From positions 1 to 38,331 of the forward strand of contig CAJWEI010000032.1 of assembly GCA_913031285.1 (NCBI GenBank): a stretch of 38,331 nt of DNA. The letters are read 5' to 3'. The DNA is from an uncultured Alphaproteobacteria bacterium. GTDB lineage: Bacteria > Pseudomonadota > Alphaproteobacteria > Rhodobacterales > Rhodobacteraceae. Of the stretch, positions 18,586 through 27,579 are shown in pieces (position 1 is the first letter of the stretch; the number at the start of each line of letters is the position of its first letter). The notes under the pieces were generated by a model. The model did no database searches. It saw only the letters and a list, made by a program, of their open reading frames with translations, and was not told where the DNA came from. Made by a program: the position numbers and the translations under genes.

Positions 18586-19269
18586 TTAATAAATCGTATT
18601 GCTATCTACATCGAAGTTATAAAGCTGCCGCGCAGAGCCGTAGCGTTTAAAGTCTTCTGGCTTGGCGTCACTTTCGGCACGCGCAAGAAGGTCTTGGAGC
18701 AGCGCAATATGCTCTTGGCGCATCTCTTTTTCGATACAATCCGTCCCAAGGCTTTTCACAGATCCCCGCACAAATAACCACGCCTCATAAAGAGAATCTC
18801 CAAGAGCATCACCGGCATCTCCACAAACAACCAAGTTGCCGGCCTGCGCCATAAAGGCGGACATATGCCCGATATTGCCATGGACGACAATATCGATGCC
18901 CTTCATCGAAATACCACATCTTGAACTGGCATTCCCCTTGACAACCAGTAGGCCACCATGGCCGGTTGCACCGGCGTATTGGCTGGCATCGCCATCAACA
19001 ATGATAACACCTGACATCATATTTTCGGCCACCCCTGGCCCAACAGAACCTTCGACATGAATAGTTGCCTGCTGGTTCATACCACCACAGTAATAGCCCG
19101 TTGATCCACGGACGGTCACCTCAATTTCGGCATCCAATCCAACCGCAATTGCATGGCTGCCCTTTGGGTTCACAACTTCCCAATTGTTTTGATTGGTATC
19201 GATAGTTTGCCGTTGCAGTGATGAATTCAATCCACGCAAGCCTTCAGCTTCCAAATCATAAGTCAGCAT
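18586..19269 (-). CDS. mgsB: N-methylglutamate synthase subunit B-like (GltB C-terminal beta-helix domain; GlxC-type)
   Basis: A 227-residue protein corresponding to the C-terminal GXGXG beta-helix domain of glutamate synthase. Repeating Gly/Asp turns are clear: 'GSTGYYCGGMNQQATIHVEG', 'GVIIVDGDASQYAGATGHGG', 'GNASSRCGISMKGIDIVVHG', 'AGNLVVCGDAGDALGDSLYE'. I placed the start at ATG 19269, one base after the upstream stop, because the family begins 'MLTYDLEAEGLRGLN'; the frame upstream belongs to mgsA. It is the scaffold-like subunit of the three-part MgsABC/GlxBCD enzyme. Confidence 0.75.
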   Translation of the reverse strand: MLTYDLEAEGLRGLNSSLQRQTIDTNQNNWEVVNPKGSHAIAVGLDAEIEVTVRGSTGYYCGGMNQQATIHVEGSVGPGVAENMMSGVIIVDGDASQYAGATGHGGLLVVKGNASSRCGISMKGIDIVVHGNIGHMSAFMAQAGNLVVCGDAGDALGDSLYEAWLFVRGSVKSLGTDCIEKEMRQEHIALLQDLLARAESDAKPEDFKRYGSARQLYNFDVDSNTIY

Positions 19270-19270
19270 A

Positions 19271-20167
19271 TCAGTGGCTCCAAAAATATACAGTTGCGGG
19301 CTCAGGTTCCCAGACCCGTGCAGTTTCGATCCCAGGCAACCCAACTAAGGCGCGATACTCGCTTCCAAATGCGACGAACTGATCCGTTTCAGCCAGGACA
19401 GCAGGTTTACAAGCAATCGGATCGCGGACTACGCCAAATCCATCTTTGGTGCCAACAACGAAGGTGAAAAAACCGTCTAGATCCTCAAGAGAGGTTTGCA
19501 AGGCTTGACCCAAAGTTGCGCCTTCTTGCATTTTCCAAGTGAGATAAGCCGCTCCAACCTCTGTGTCATTTGCACTTTCGATCCGAATGCCTTTCCGGCG
19601 CAACTTACGACGCATGCTATTATGATTTGAAAGTGAACCGTTGTGCACAAGGCATTGATCTGGGCCCGTTGAAAACGGATGTGCGCCATCTGTGGTCACG
19701 GCTGATTCTGTTGCCATACGCGTGTGACCAACTCCATGCGAGCCAGACATCCTCGAGAGTTGAAAGCGCTGAGCAACATCCTTAGGAAGTCCAACTTCCT
19801 TGTAAATCTCAATCGCAGCTCCACCACTCATTATGCGGACGTCTGCCCGACATTTGGCAAGTGCATCGCGAGCCAACTCAGTTTTATCAGAAGCAACTTC
19901 TAAAACTGCATGCGTGTCGTTGCGTTGCAGTTTCACTTCCGATCCGATTTCGTGACTTAAATCCGCCGCAAGCGATGCAAAATCACGATCTGCTCGATCC
20001 GATTGAACTGTCAGCTTTGACTGGACTCCATTATCAGCACAGTAAATTGCAATGCCAGCGCTGTCTGGGCCACGATCTGTCATCGTGATTAACATGTCTG
20101 CCAACAAACCGCCCAATTTTGGTTCGAGCGACTTTTCTTTTAAAAAGAGACCAACTATACCGCACAT
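19271..20167 (-). CDS. mgsA: N-methylglutamate synthase subunit A-like (class II glutamine amidotransferase; GlxB-type)
   Basis: A 298-residue class II (Ntn) glutamine amidotransferase. The mature N-terminal nucleophile is Cys2 in 'MCGIVGLFLKE', which fixes the start at 20167; a longer frame to 20227 would bury the Cys and is rejected. Other marks: 'VGHTRMATESAVTTDGAHPF', 'LVHNGSLSNHNSMRRKL' and 'ESANDTEVGAAYL', which form the glutamine pocket. It should hydrolyse the amide of gamma-glutamylmethylamide (or glutamine) and pass the amine to MgsC. GGAG lies before the ATG. First gene of the mgsABC-gmaS operon, 135 bases downstream of the XRE/cupin regulator. Confidence 0.75.
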   Translation of the reverse strand: MCGIVGLFLKEKSLEPKLGGLLADMLITMTDRGPDSAGIAIYCADNGVQSKLTVQSDRADRDFASLAADLSHEIGSEVKLQRNDTHAVLEVASDKTELARDALAKCRADVRIMSGGAAIEIYKEVGLPKDVAQRFQLSRMSGSHGVGHTRMATESAVTTDGAHPFSTGPDQCLVHNGSLSNHNSMRRKLRRKGIRIESANDTEVGAAYLTWKMQEGATLGQALQTSLEDLDGFFTFVVGTKDGFGVVRDPIACKPAVLAETDQFVAFGSEYRALVGLPGIETARVWEPEPATVYFWSH

Positions 20168-20200
20168 ATGGTTACTCCATGATATTATTTTCTTGATTAA

Positions 20201-20238
20201 ATTATCACCAACAGGAAACAATATCAACCATCAGGAAA
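20201..20238 (-). promoter_or_regulatory. Candidate promoter and paired direct-repeat operator before the mgsABC-gmaS operon
   Basis: Two near-identical sites lie in the same orientation: TATCACCAACAGGAAA (20203-20218) and TATCAACCATCAGGAAA (20222-20238), repeating with a period of 20 bases at the CAGGAAA core, about two helical turns. On the minus strand they cover a possible -35 TTGATA (20227-20222) and -10 GATAAT (20206-20201) with a short 15-base spacer. The ATG of mgsA is 33 bases further on. The likely ligand is the adjacent XRE/cupin regulator (inference). The repeats are seen directly; the promoter call is weaker because of the spacing. Confidence 0.5.
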
Positions 20239-20302
20239 TAAAATTCTTAGCAATTTTATAAGGTATTTATGCAAAAATTGGACCCTGAAAAGTATCAGAT
20301 AA

Positions 20303-20974
20303 TTAGACTTTTTCAGCACCACCCTGCTTTGAATATGAAATTACAGAAAGGAATCTAACTGGCAGTTCAACTAACTCTTCGGGACCATGCGGCGCATCCG
20401 CGTCAAAATACAAAGTATCGCCTGGCTCCAAATGATATAGTTTAAACCCATGACGGTATTTAACTTGCCCTTCCAGCACATAAATAAATTCTAACCCATC
20501 GTGCTGAAAAGTCGGAAAGATGTCCGACTCGCGGCTTAATGTGATCAGATAGGGCTCGGTAAATACACCACTAGAGTTTGCACCTATATGACCCAGTAAA
20601 TTATACTGATGTCCCGCACGTGTCCCTTGCCTGACAATTTCAACACCTTCCCCGGTCTTGGTATGAACTGCCTCTCTTTCTTCTTCAAATCTACGAAATA
20701 GAGCTGTAACAGGAACGCCCAATGCATTTGCTAATAATTGCAAAGTGGTCAGCGACGGTGATGTAATCCCATTTTCAATTTTTGAAAGCATGCCAGTTGA
20801 AAGACCCGTCTGATCGGATAGCTCTTTAACAGTTATTCTTTGAATTTGACGAAAATGTCGAACTTCTTTGCCAATCGCGGCTTCGAGATTGCGCTCTTTA
20901 TCAAGCTGAACGCGATGCGGGTCTTGCGCCAGTGAACCTGCCAAAATCTTCAATTTTGATTTACCAGTTTTCAT
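20303..20974 (-). CDS. XRE-family transcriptional regulator with C-terminal cupin domain
   Basis: A 223-residue regulator. An HTH_3/XRE domain occupies about residues 36-93 ('VRHFRQIQRITVKELSDQTG', then 'LSTGMLSKIENGITSPSL'), and a cupin_2 sensory domain about residues 145-215 ('FQHDGLEFIYVLEGQVKYRH' and 'HLEPGDTLYFDADAPHGPEE'), with His and Glu positions that could bind a metal or small ligand. Regulators of this form commonly accompany mgs/gmaS and glx/glnT clusters. It is co-oriented with and upstream of mgsA, so it likely controls that operon in response to an amine or amino acid signal (inference). The direct repeats at 20203-20238 are plausible binding sites. Confidence 0.85.
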   Translation of the reverse strand: MKTGKSKLKILAGSLAQDPHRVQLDKERNLEAAIGKEVRHFRQIQRITVKELSDQTGLSTGMLSKIENGITSPSLTTLQLLANALGVPVTALFRRFEEEREAVHTKTGEGVEIVRQGTRAGHQYNLLGHIGANSSGVFTEPYLITLSRESDIFPTFQHDGLEFIYVLEGQVKYRHGFKLYHLEPGDTLYFDADAPHGPEELVELPVRFLSVISYSKQGGAEKV

Positions 20975-21257
20975 ATAACCTCAAATTGCCTATGAATATT
21001 TCTTAAATTTCTCACACTTTTGCGATCCCACTATCTATTGATATGCTCATATGACATGTATTCGGACAACCCCGTTGGCATAAAATTACTACGCCTGTCT
21101 GGCTAGTGCAGGTCTCTTAAAAAGTTCAATCTCTAAATTTATCAGGCTCACTTTTTTAACATAAACACCAAAAATGGGAATACCGCGTTCCAAATTGCGC
21201 TTTATAAGGTGAGAATTACGTTCTAGAAATTCTAGCATAGTAATTAGTGTGGCCCAC

Positions 21258-23030
21258 ATGACCGAACAACAAATCATCCTCTTTGCCCTTTTTGGAGCTG
21301 TCTTTTTATGTCTATTATGGGGTCGATTTCGATACGATATAGTTGCCTTCTCAGCGCTGATAATAGGTGTCATCGTAGGAGTGGTGCCCACTGGCTCAGC
21401 GTTCTCAGGCTTTGGGCACCCAGCGACAATCATAGTCGCCTTGGTATTGGTGGTTTCATCAGGCCTTGTGCGCTCAGGTGCGGTATATTTGATCACCAAT
21501 AATTTTGTAAAGGCGTCTAGATCTCTGTCAGCACATATTGCCTTTATGGGGTTCATTGGCGGCATATTATCCGCCTTTATGAACAATGTTGCAGCTTTAG
21601 CCCTTTTACTGCCTGTCGAAGTTCAGACCGCGCAAAAGGCAAAACGCGCTGCTGGGCTTTCTCTGATGCCATTAAGCTTTGCAACAATATTGGGCGGCAT
21701 GGCAACGCTCGTCGGCACACCGCCAAATATAATTATATCCTCATTTCGCGAAAACGCTCTGGGTGAACCTTTCGGGATGTTCGATTTTGCGCCCGTTGGC
21801 GGCCTAGTGGCGTTGACAGGCATTACATTTGTCGCGCTGCTAGGCTGGAAACTTATACCTAAGCGCCACACACAAACATTGACCATTCGCGATATTGACC
21901 GTTACATCGCAGAGCTAACAATCCCAATTAAGAGCGATTTGATCGACCAAGGAGTGGCAGAGCTTAACGAGGCGGCACAGCTCAGCGATGTCTCTATAAT
22001 AGGTGTGATCAGGGATGGAAAGCGACTATATGGATCTGTGCAAAATGCTGTTCTACAGGCGCAAGATACTCTAGTGTTAGAAGCCGTACCAAATGCAATT
22101 GACGAATTTCGCAGCAATCTAAATTTGGACTTTTCAGATGAGAAACGCGAAGGCATGCTAAGAGCTGAAGGGGAAGGCCTCAGTTTAAGCGAAGTCATCG
22201 TTACAGACGGGTCACGATTGCGCGGTAAATCTGTACAAAGTGTTGGCTTGGCATGGCGCTATGGGACAATTCTTATGGGTGTTTCGAGGAATGGCAAAAC
22301 AGTCATCAAACACTTGCGCAAACTGATTCTGCTGCCCGGGGATATTTTGCTTCTTTTATCTCCAAAAGAAAATGCGCGCACTGTGATTGAATGGTTAAAT
22401 GTTCTGCCCCTTGAAGATAGGGGAACACAATTAACAGACAATACGAAGACTAGTCTTGCCATTTTTCTCTTTGCTGCGGCAATCCTAGCGTCGGCAGTTG
22501 GTCTTATATATCTTCCCATCGCTTTGGGTTTATTAGTTGTACTTTATGTGCTGTCTGGAATTTTGGCCCTCGAGGGGCTTTATGAAAGTATTGAATGGCC
22601 CGTGATTGTGCTCTTGGGATCAATGATTCCGCTGGGATTAGCATTGGAAAATTCGGGGGGAACTGCTCTTTTAGCACAGGCCTTGCTAAACCTGACGTTA
22701 GGTCAACCAAACTGGATTGTCCTAACCATTTTAATGATCGTTACTATGACTTTGTCAGATGTACTCAACAATACCGCTACCACGATTGTCGCCGCACCTG
22801 TCGCCCTACATTTGGCTGAACAGCTAGAGGTCTCACCGGACCCTTTTTTAATGGCTGTAGCCATTGCTGCAAGTGCTGCCTTTCTAACTCCAATAGGACA
22901 TAAGAATAATACGATTATACTTGGACCGGGGGGATATCACTTTTCTGATTACTGGCGCATGGGACTTCCTTTGGAAATTATGATCGTTGCAATCTCTATC
23001 CCAGCACTGCTATTTTTTTGGCCACTTTAA
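21258..23030 (+). CDS. SLC13-family permease with paired RCK_C (TrkA-C) domains
   Basis: A 590-residue transporter. About five membrane segments come first ('FALFGAVFLCLLWGRFRYDI' onward), with a re-entrant 'GFGHPATIIVALVLVVSSGL' and 'NNVAALALLLPV'. Two RCK_C domains lie at about residues 200-365 ('DVSIIGVIRDGKRLYGSVQN', then 'GTILMGVSRNGKTVIKHLRK'). The second membrane half contains 'SDVLNNTATTIVAAPVALHL', the mirror of the first. The arrangement fits divalent-anion/Na+ symporters that carry sulfate or dicarboxylates. I prefer ATG 21258 over GTG 21249. No strong Shine-Dalgarno sequence is visible. The substrate is unknown. It is convergent with the MFS gene. Confidence 0.83.
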   Translation: MTEQQIILFALFGAVFLCLLWGRFRYDIVAFSALIIGVIVGVVPTGSAFSGFGHPATIIVALVLVVSSGLVRSGAVYLITNNFVKASRSLSAHIAFMGFIGGILSAFMNNVAALALLLPVEVQTAQKAKRAAGLSLMPLSFATILGGMATLVGTPPNIIISSFRENALGEPFGMFDFAPVGGLVALTGITFVALLGWKLIPKRHTQTLTIRDIDRYIAELTIPIKSDLIDQGVAELNEAAQLSDVSIIGVIRDGKRLYGSVQNAVLQAQDTLVLEAVPNAIDEFRSNLNLDFSDEKREGMLRAEGEGLSLSEVIVTDGSRLRGKSVQSVGLAWRYGTILMGVSRNGKTVIKHLRKLILLPGDILLLLSPKENARTVIEWLNVLPLEDRGTQLTDNTKTSLAIFLFAAAILASAVGLIYLPIALGLLVVLYVLSGILALEGLYESIEWPVIVLLGSMIPLGLALENSGGTALLAQALLNLTLGQPNWIVLTILMIVTMTLSDVLNNTATTIVAAPVALHLAEQLEVSPDPFLMAVAIAASAAFLTPIGHKNNTIILGPGGYHFSDYWRMGLPLEIMIVAISIPALLFFWPL

Positions 23031-23058
23031 TCTGAACGAGTTGGCCGAAGCCTTACCG

Positions 23059-24411
23059 TTAATTTGCTGCAAGCGAGCGACGATAAACAAAGATAAGACC
23101 CAAAATTGCCATTGCAAGAATTACTGATGGTAAAATTGTAATCGACAGATGCAACGCATTTATTGCTTCTGGCAATTGCTCGGTAATACCTTGTGTCGTT
23201 TCGCGCCAACCATAAATGCTTAGGATGAACGCCAGCAAGGATGGCGCCAAAGCATTGGCAAATTTCTGTCCAAAGAGCCAGACCGCACTGAAGGCGCCTT
23301 CAATAGCGGCCCCAGTTTTTTTCCGCGTGACGTCCATAAGGTCAGGATAAATTGCCCACGGTATTTGCTGGTAGGCCCCATTCGTCATACCAGCCAAGAT
23401 AAACAGGACAGCACTTACCGTTACATTCACTGCAGGCAGCACACGATAAATCACAACAAGCAAAATGATATAAAGGACCAGCCCGGAGATAAGCGCCGAT
23501 GTCTTGCCAAGTTTGTCCGACAGCCAAACCCAGACTACCTGACTTAGGATCGCCCCTAAAACAAAAGCCGCAAACATAAGTGAAAGAACACCTAACCCGC
23601 TGGCGACGGATGATAGCATTGTCTCACCATTGTCCAAAATGAGGTACATTGCAGCAAAGGGTAGACCGGCAGTGATCAAAGCAACCGCTAGAGTCATTAC
23701 CCCATAGAGAACAACAAGGATCATAAAGGGCGTATTGTTCCAGACGAACGAGGCCATCTCCCATAAATTTTGACGGCTTGGTTCCATAATTCGTGAGGTT
23801 TTTCTGGTCAACCAAATCGATCCCCAGATCGCGAGCACCATAATCGGGGCGATGATAAGCGCAGCACTCAGATGTCCTTCGCGGGTGCCCCCCGCAAGTT
23901 GCGGAATGACTGCCCCACCCAGCAAAATGCCTAAACTTGCAAAAGCCATACGAAAGCCCATGATAGCCGAGCGCTCTTTGGAGTTTTGTGTCATTTCCCC
24001 AGCAGTTGCGCCATACGGGATAGCCACCATCGTAAAACCGATCGTCGCTAAAATGAAAAATCCACTCACCCACAAGATCCTGCTGGTAAGGTCAAACTTA
24101 TCTGGAACGCCAAAAATACCAACTGTACCTGCAGCGAGGACCAACGCCCCAACAAACATCCAAGGCGCACGCCGGCCCCACCGTGTTTTTGTTTTGTCTG
24201 ACAAATATCCAATCAGCGGATCGGTTATCATATCAAAGAATAAAACCCCAGTTGTCACCATACCAGCGATTCCAACTGGAACTCCGAGATAATTGGTCAG
24301 AAAGGATAAAACAAGAAGTTGCTTTACGATCACAAAAACAACAATTCCCATATCGGCAAGACCCCAGCCCGCCTTTTCCCCCAAAGAAAGCCTTTTATCC
24401 GTATCTTGCAT
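23059..24411 (-). CDS. MFS transporter, glycoside-pentoside-hexuronide (GPH) cation symporter type
   Basis: A 450-residue protein with about 12 hydrophobic segments. The GPH signature in loop 2-3 is clear: 'FFDMITDPLIGYLSDKTKTR' followed by 'WGRRAPWM', as in MelB-like symporters. The opening 'LSLGEKAGWGLADMG' is also typical of the family. It should import a sugar or glycoside with Na+ or H+, but no sugar-catabolic gene sits nearby, so the substrate is open. GGGGAGAG lies before the ATG. It starts 49 bases after the rng stop on the same strand, so it may be read through from the infA-maf-rng operon. Confidence 0.82.
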   Translation of the reverse strand: MQDTDKRLSLGEKAGWGLADMGIVVFVIVKQLLVLSFLTNYLGVPVGIAGMVTTGVLFFDMITDPLIGYLSDKTKTRWGRRAPWMFVGALVLAAGTVGIFGVPDKFDLTSRILWVSGFFILATIGFTMVAIPYGATAGEMTQNSKERSAIMGFRMAFASLGILLGGAVIPQLAGGTREGHLSAALIIAPIMVLAIWGSIWLTRKTSRIMEPSRQNLWEMASFVWNNTPFMILVVLYGVMTLAVALITAGLPFAAMYLILDNGETMLSSVASGLGVLSLMFAAFVLGAILSQVVWVWLSDKLGKTSALISGLVLYIILLVVIYRVLPAVNVTVSAVLFILAGMTNGAYQQIPWAIYPDLMDVTRKKTGAAIEGAFSAVWLFGQKFANALAPSLLAFILSIYGWRETTQGITEQLPEAINALHLSITILPSVILAMAILGLIFVYRRSLAAN

Positions 24412-24460
24412 ATTGTCTCTCCCCGTCCCATTTCTCGCTAGGATCTCAAAAGTTACCTAA

Positions 24461-25471
24461 TCATATTGCGAAAGGCGCGCGGTTTCTCGCTCTTTGGAGT
24501 TCGATAAGACCAAGTGCGGTCCAACCTAAGACATGGGTTTGAACATCATCATTTCTAAGTGCTGCTTTTAATGCAGCATCTAACACTTTACGATCTTTTT
24601 TGGGCATAGGAGCTGGATCAATCACAATTTGACCACCTATACCACGCAAGCGAAGTTGCCGTGGCAGATCACGCGCCATCAAAATATTGGCTTTTAAGCC
24701 AGCTGCAAGCGACGTATCGCCACCTGTATTTACATCAACCGCTGTCAGCGCTCGTGTTTGTTCGAGAAAATAGGTCGAAGATCCAATTTCTACCTTTGGA
24801 CTATGTAATGCTTCGATTTGATCCAGAACACCGCTATCTTCAATACAACCAGCATCCGCCTCAATACGGTCGACATCCCCCCATTCACGCCATGCCATTT
24901 GGTGTGGCCCTTCCGCCTCAAGAAGCATACAAGGTCCCGGGTCGTCATCTGTCATAACAGTCAGTGCCGCATCCAGAACGAGCCGCGCATCTTCCAAAAT
25001 GTCCTGAAAATCAGCAGTCAAACAACTTGACCTGAGGATCATGCCATATTTGAGTGGTGCCAGCGCGTCATGCATAAACTCAAGCAAACGATCGCGCAGC
25101 TCTTCGTCGCGGATCCTGCGCGAAATATTCAAGCCTGGAGCCTCCGGAGTCACTATTACAAACCGGCTTTTGAACAACAGTTTGGTTGTAACCGGAACAG
25201 CTTTTCCCGCTTCGGCATATCCAGAGACTTGAACCAGTAGGGATTGACCCTGAGAAACACCTTTTGTTTGACGCAAAAATCCTTTGCCTTCCGGCATAGA
25301 CAGGAAAATACCGCCCTGCCCTTTGGCAGGCCGATCCGCTTTACATTTAAAGATACTTCCAGGTGACAGCGCGCCCGTTTCAATAAACAAATCCTGCAAA
25401 CGTCCATCAACCATAAGCGCGGCCAATTCACGATTTTTAAGATGATCCAGAAATATCTGACGGCCTTTCAT
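24461..25471 (-). CDS. rng: Ribonuclease E/G family protein (short RNase G-like)
   Basis: A 336-residue protein with the RNase E/G catalytic core. The metal-binding aspartates are seen in '[13 protein letters not shown]' and '[15 protein letters not shown]', near residues 245 and 285. The usual N-terminal S1 domain is short or divergent, and no CPxC zinc-link motif of RNase E is present. This reduced form follows maf in many Rhodobacterales. Start ATG 25471 overlaps the maf stop (ATGA); the longer frame to 25627 only reads through maf. In related genomes yacG often follows; here the next gene is an MFS transporter instead. Activity as an RNase is inferred from conserved residues. Confidence 0.8.
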   Translation of the reverse strand: MKGRQIFLDHLKNRELAALMVDGRLQDLFIETGALSPGSIFKCKADRPAKGQGGIFLSMPEGKGFLRQTKGVSQGQSLLVQVSGYAEAGKAVPVTTKLLFKSRFVIVTPEAPGLNISRRIRDEELRDRLLEFMHDALAPLKYGMILRSSCLTADFQDILEDARLVLDAALTVMTDDDPGPCMLLEAEGPHQMAWREWGDVDRIEADAGCIEDSGVLDQIEALHSPKVEIGSSTYFLEQTRALTAVDVNTGGDTSLAAGLKANILMARDLPRQLRLRGIGGQIVIDPAPMPKKDRKVLDAALKAALRNDDVQTHVLGWTALGLIELQRARNRAPFAI

Positions 25472-26046
25472 GATCCTTCCCCGAAGTCTCGATAACCAGC
25501 CACTTTTAGGATGGCTTGCGTCTCGGCCAATGGAAGACCAACGATGCCACTGTATGAACCGCTGATCCAGGGAATGAAAGCGGAAGCAAGCCCCTGTATC
25601 GCGTAACTGCCAGCTTTGCCTTTCCAATCGCCCGTGTCTAAATAGCCCTGTATATCAGAGTCTGAAAGCTGCTTCATGCGAACTTTGCTTGTGACATCAC
25701 GTTCCCAAATCTGACTTTGATACTTAAGCGCAATTGCAGTAATCACACGGTGACGCCGCCCAGACAACAAACGCAGAAAAGTCTCCGCTTCACTGCTGCT
25801 CTCGGGTTTTCCAAGAATTCGTCTTCCAACCGCAACCGTAGTATCTCCGCATAGAACTAGTTCGTCATCAGCAGCACGCACGGCAAGTACTTTTTCTTTG
25901 GTAACCCTTTGACAGTAAGCCAGTGGCGCTTCGTTTTTGTGTGGAATTTCATCAACGTCTACGGGACGTATCTCAGAAGGAATGACCCCTATTTGAGCCA
26001 ACAGCTCTCTCCGTCGCGGACTGGCTGAACCAAGAATAAGTCGCAA
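25468..26046 (-). CDS. maf: Maf family nucleoside triphosphate pyrophosphatase
   Basis: A 192-residue Maf protein. The N-terminal '[18 protein letters not shown]' nucleotide loop, '[20 protein letters not shown]' with the catalytic Asp, '[15 protein letters not shown]' and '[20 protein letters not shown]' are all canonical. It hydrolyses non-canonical or pyrimidine NTPs (dTTP, UTP, m5UTP types) and may restrain septation. It begins five bases after infA and overlaps rng by four bases, making infA-maf-rng a single operon. Confidence 0.92.
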   Translation of the reverse strand: MRLILGSASPRRRELLAQIGVIPSEIRPVDVDEIPHKNEAPLAYCQRVTKEKVLAVRAADDELVLCGDTTVAVGRRILGKPESSSEAETFLRLLSGRRHRVITAIALKYQSQIWERDVTSKVRMKQLSDSDIQGYLDTGDWKGKAGSYAIQGLASAFIPWISGSYSGIVGLPLAETQAILKVAGYRDFGEGS

Positions 26047-26051
26047 AAGAA

Positions 26052-26270
26052 TTATTTGAACCGATAGTTGATGCGGCCTTTGGTCAGGTCATAGGGGGTC
26101 ATTTCGACCTGTACCTTATCTCCTGCCAGAACGCGGATGCGGTTTTTGCGCATTTTGCCTGCCGTATGTGCGATGATTTCATGGCCGTTTTCCAGCTCAA
26201 CCCGAAATGTCGCATTTGGCAGCAGTTCTTTAACGACACCTGGAAATTCGAGCGTATCTTCCTTGGCCAT
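26052..26270 (-). CDS. infA: Translation initiation factor IF-1
   Basis: A 72-residue S1-like OB-fold protein of exact family length. The sequence starts '[20 protein letters not shown]' and contains '[20 protein letters not shown]' and '[13 protein letters not shown]'. ATG 26270 is the start: AGGAGTG lies seven bases upstream, while an in-frame GTG at 26276 falls inside that ribosome site. IF-1 binds the ribosomal A site during initiation. The 1.3 kb upstream of infA holds no intact gene. Confidence 0.95.
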   Translation of the reverse strand: MAKEDTLEFPGVVKELLPNATFRVELENGHEIIAHTAGKMRKNRIRVLAGDKVQVEMTPYDLTKGRINYRFK

Positions 26271-27579
26271 ACTCACTCCTACTTTTGTTACTGATCATAC
26301 ATTTTACAATGTCGCCCTCAATGGCGCGATTTAAGTGTATTTTCAACCCTTGTGTCGCATTAGAACGATTTATCTTTTAAATCATCATATTGAAATTTGA
26401 GATTCTAGCAGCCAAACTACATGAGTCTAAGTAAAATCTATTACTCCAAGAATCGGTAACTAACTATCCACATTCTCATTTGAGCGGCCATCACGGATCG
26501 CTTCTATCGATAGATTCATGTATTTTTTGAAGACCCCGCCCCTTTGAAATCGACCATAACGCTACATAGCGTTGCTCAATCCCACAAATTTAATCTAGCA
26601 TCATATGTAGTAAATCCAGGACTTTAGGGAATCCATTGACCAATTTCGTAATATCTTCGTAAGTGGCCACTAGATCAGCCTTATCACTAATTCTTTAAAT
26701 TACATTTATTAATTTAGAGGCACTTACATACAGGCTTACAAAAATGGTAATCTAGGTTGGCTTAAAAGAGCCAACATTCTCTAAAAGAAAATAGCTAACA
26801 AGCTCGAATTGTGGGGCAGCCATTTGTTAGTTCGAAGGAGGCTGATCAAAGGTATTATAGCCGTTGGTTTTTTGGTCTTTGGCGCGATGGGGGAGACTGA
26901 CCACTACTGACTCATCGTAGTCTGTATCAAAAACAACAAAAAATTAACAATTCGCTGCTCTATGGACTTTGCAATACTTATTTAAAAAAATACTGTAACC
27001 ACGCAAAGGTTTTTAAATTTGTGAGTACCGTTTCATTTAAGTTTTCTTTTATCGAAACTTTAAATTCACCAAACAGGCCAACACGCCATTAATTCCCTTA
27101 AGCATCTATTATAGATGTCCTTACTTTTAAAAGATGGCCTTTTGAAACTCCCAGTAACGCTTAATAATTCTATTAAACAGTGACAGTAAATGATCATTAA
27201 CAAGTCTCTAAGCATTACCTAAGCTCAAGCATAAAATGTGGTACGCGACCTTAAGTATTTCTTCAGATACAACAAACAGAAAAATAAGATTTGGGGGAAA
27301 AATGGCTATTTTATATAAGAGCTAATTAAATCCGGGAGCCTGCTGTGACCCTTGGAAATTTTAATAATCAAGTTTCAAGAATTGCCTAAAAGCTACCTAT
27401 ACAAATTCAGTTAAAGCCACATCAGAAAATACGTTTAAAAAGATCAACATAAATATTTCAAAAACTCTATTAGCAGAACACTAATTTCCCCTGTCTTTTT
27501 TACAATTTCTGGAATAATTTTTTGCAGAAGAATTAGCCTAAAACTTAGGGTTCAGGAACCACGCGAAACAGAAACTTTT
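26271..27579. other. AT-rich gene-poor stretch upstream of infA
   Basis: No open frame over 60 codons with a recognisable product is present on either strand. Short open pieces occur on the minus strand near 26480-26700 (for example 'DKADLVATYEDITKLVNGFP'), but they are broken and match no family I know. On the plus strand AAGGAGG at 26835-26841 is followed at once by a short hydrophobic frame ('IKGIIAVGFLVFGAMGE') with no usable start codon. Small palindromes lie at 26567-26582 (AACGCTA/TAGCGTT) and 26756-26775. It may be gene decay continuous with the pseudogene next to it. Confidence 0.5.
26756..26775. repeat. Inverted repeat (7-bp perfect stem)
   Basis: GTTGGCT (26756-26762) and AGCCAAC (26769-26775) are separated by TAAAAG. 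The stem is perfect and GC-richer than its surroundings. No T-run follows on either strand, so a terminator role is not supported. No gene lies within several hundred bases on the plus strand. Confidence 0.4.

Noticed and set aside
21089-21586. A 165-codon minus-strand open frame overlapping the start of the SLC13 gene
   Set aside because: Its sequence is low in recognisable motifs and lies antisense to a clearly real transporter; treated as a shadow.
27439-27579. Hydrophobic stretch in frame just before the decarboxylase remnant
   Set aside because: It reads like a membrane segment but does not fit the decarboxylase N-terminus and has no start or partner; probably chance.
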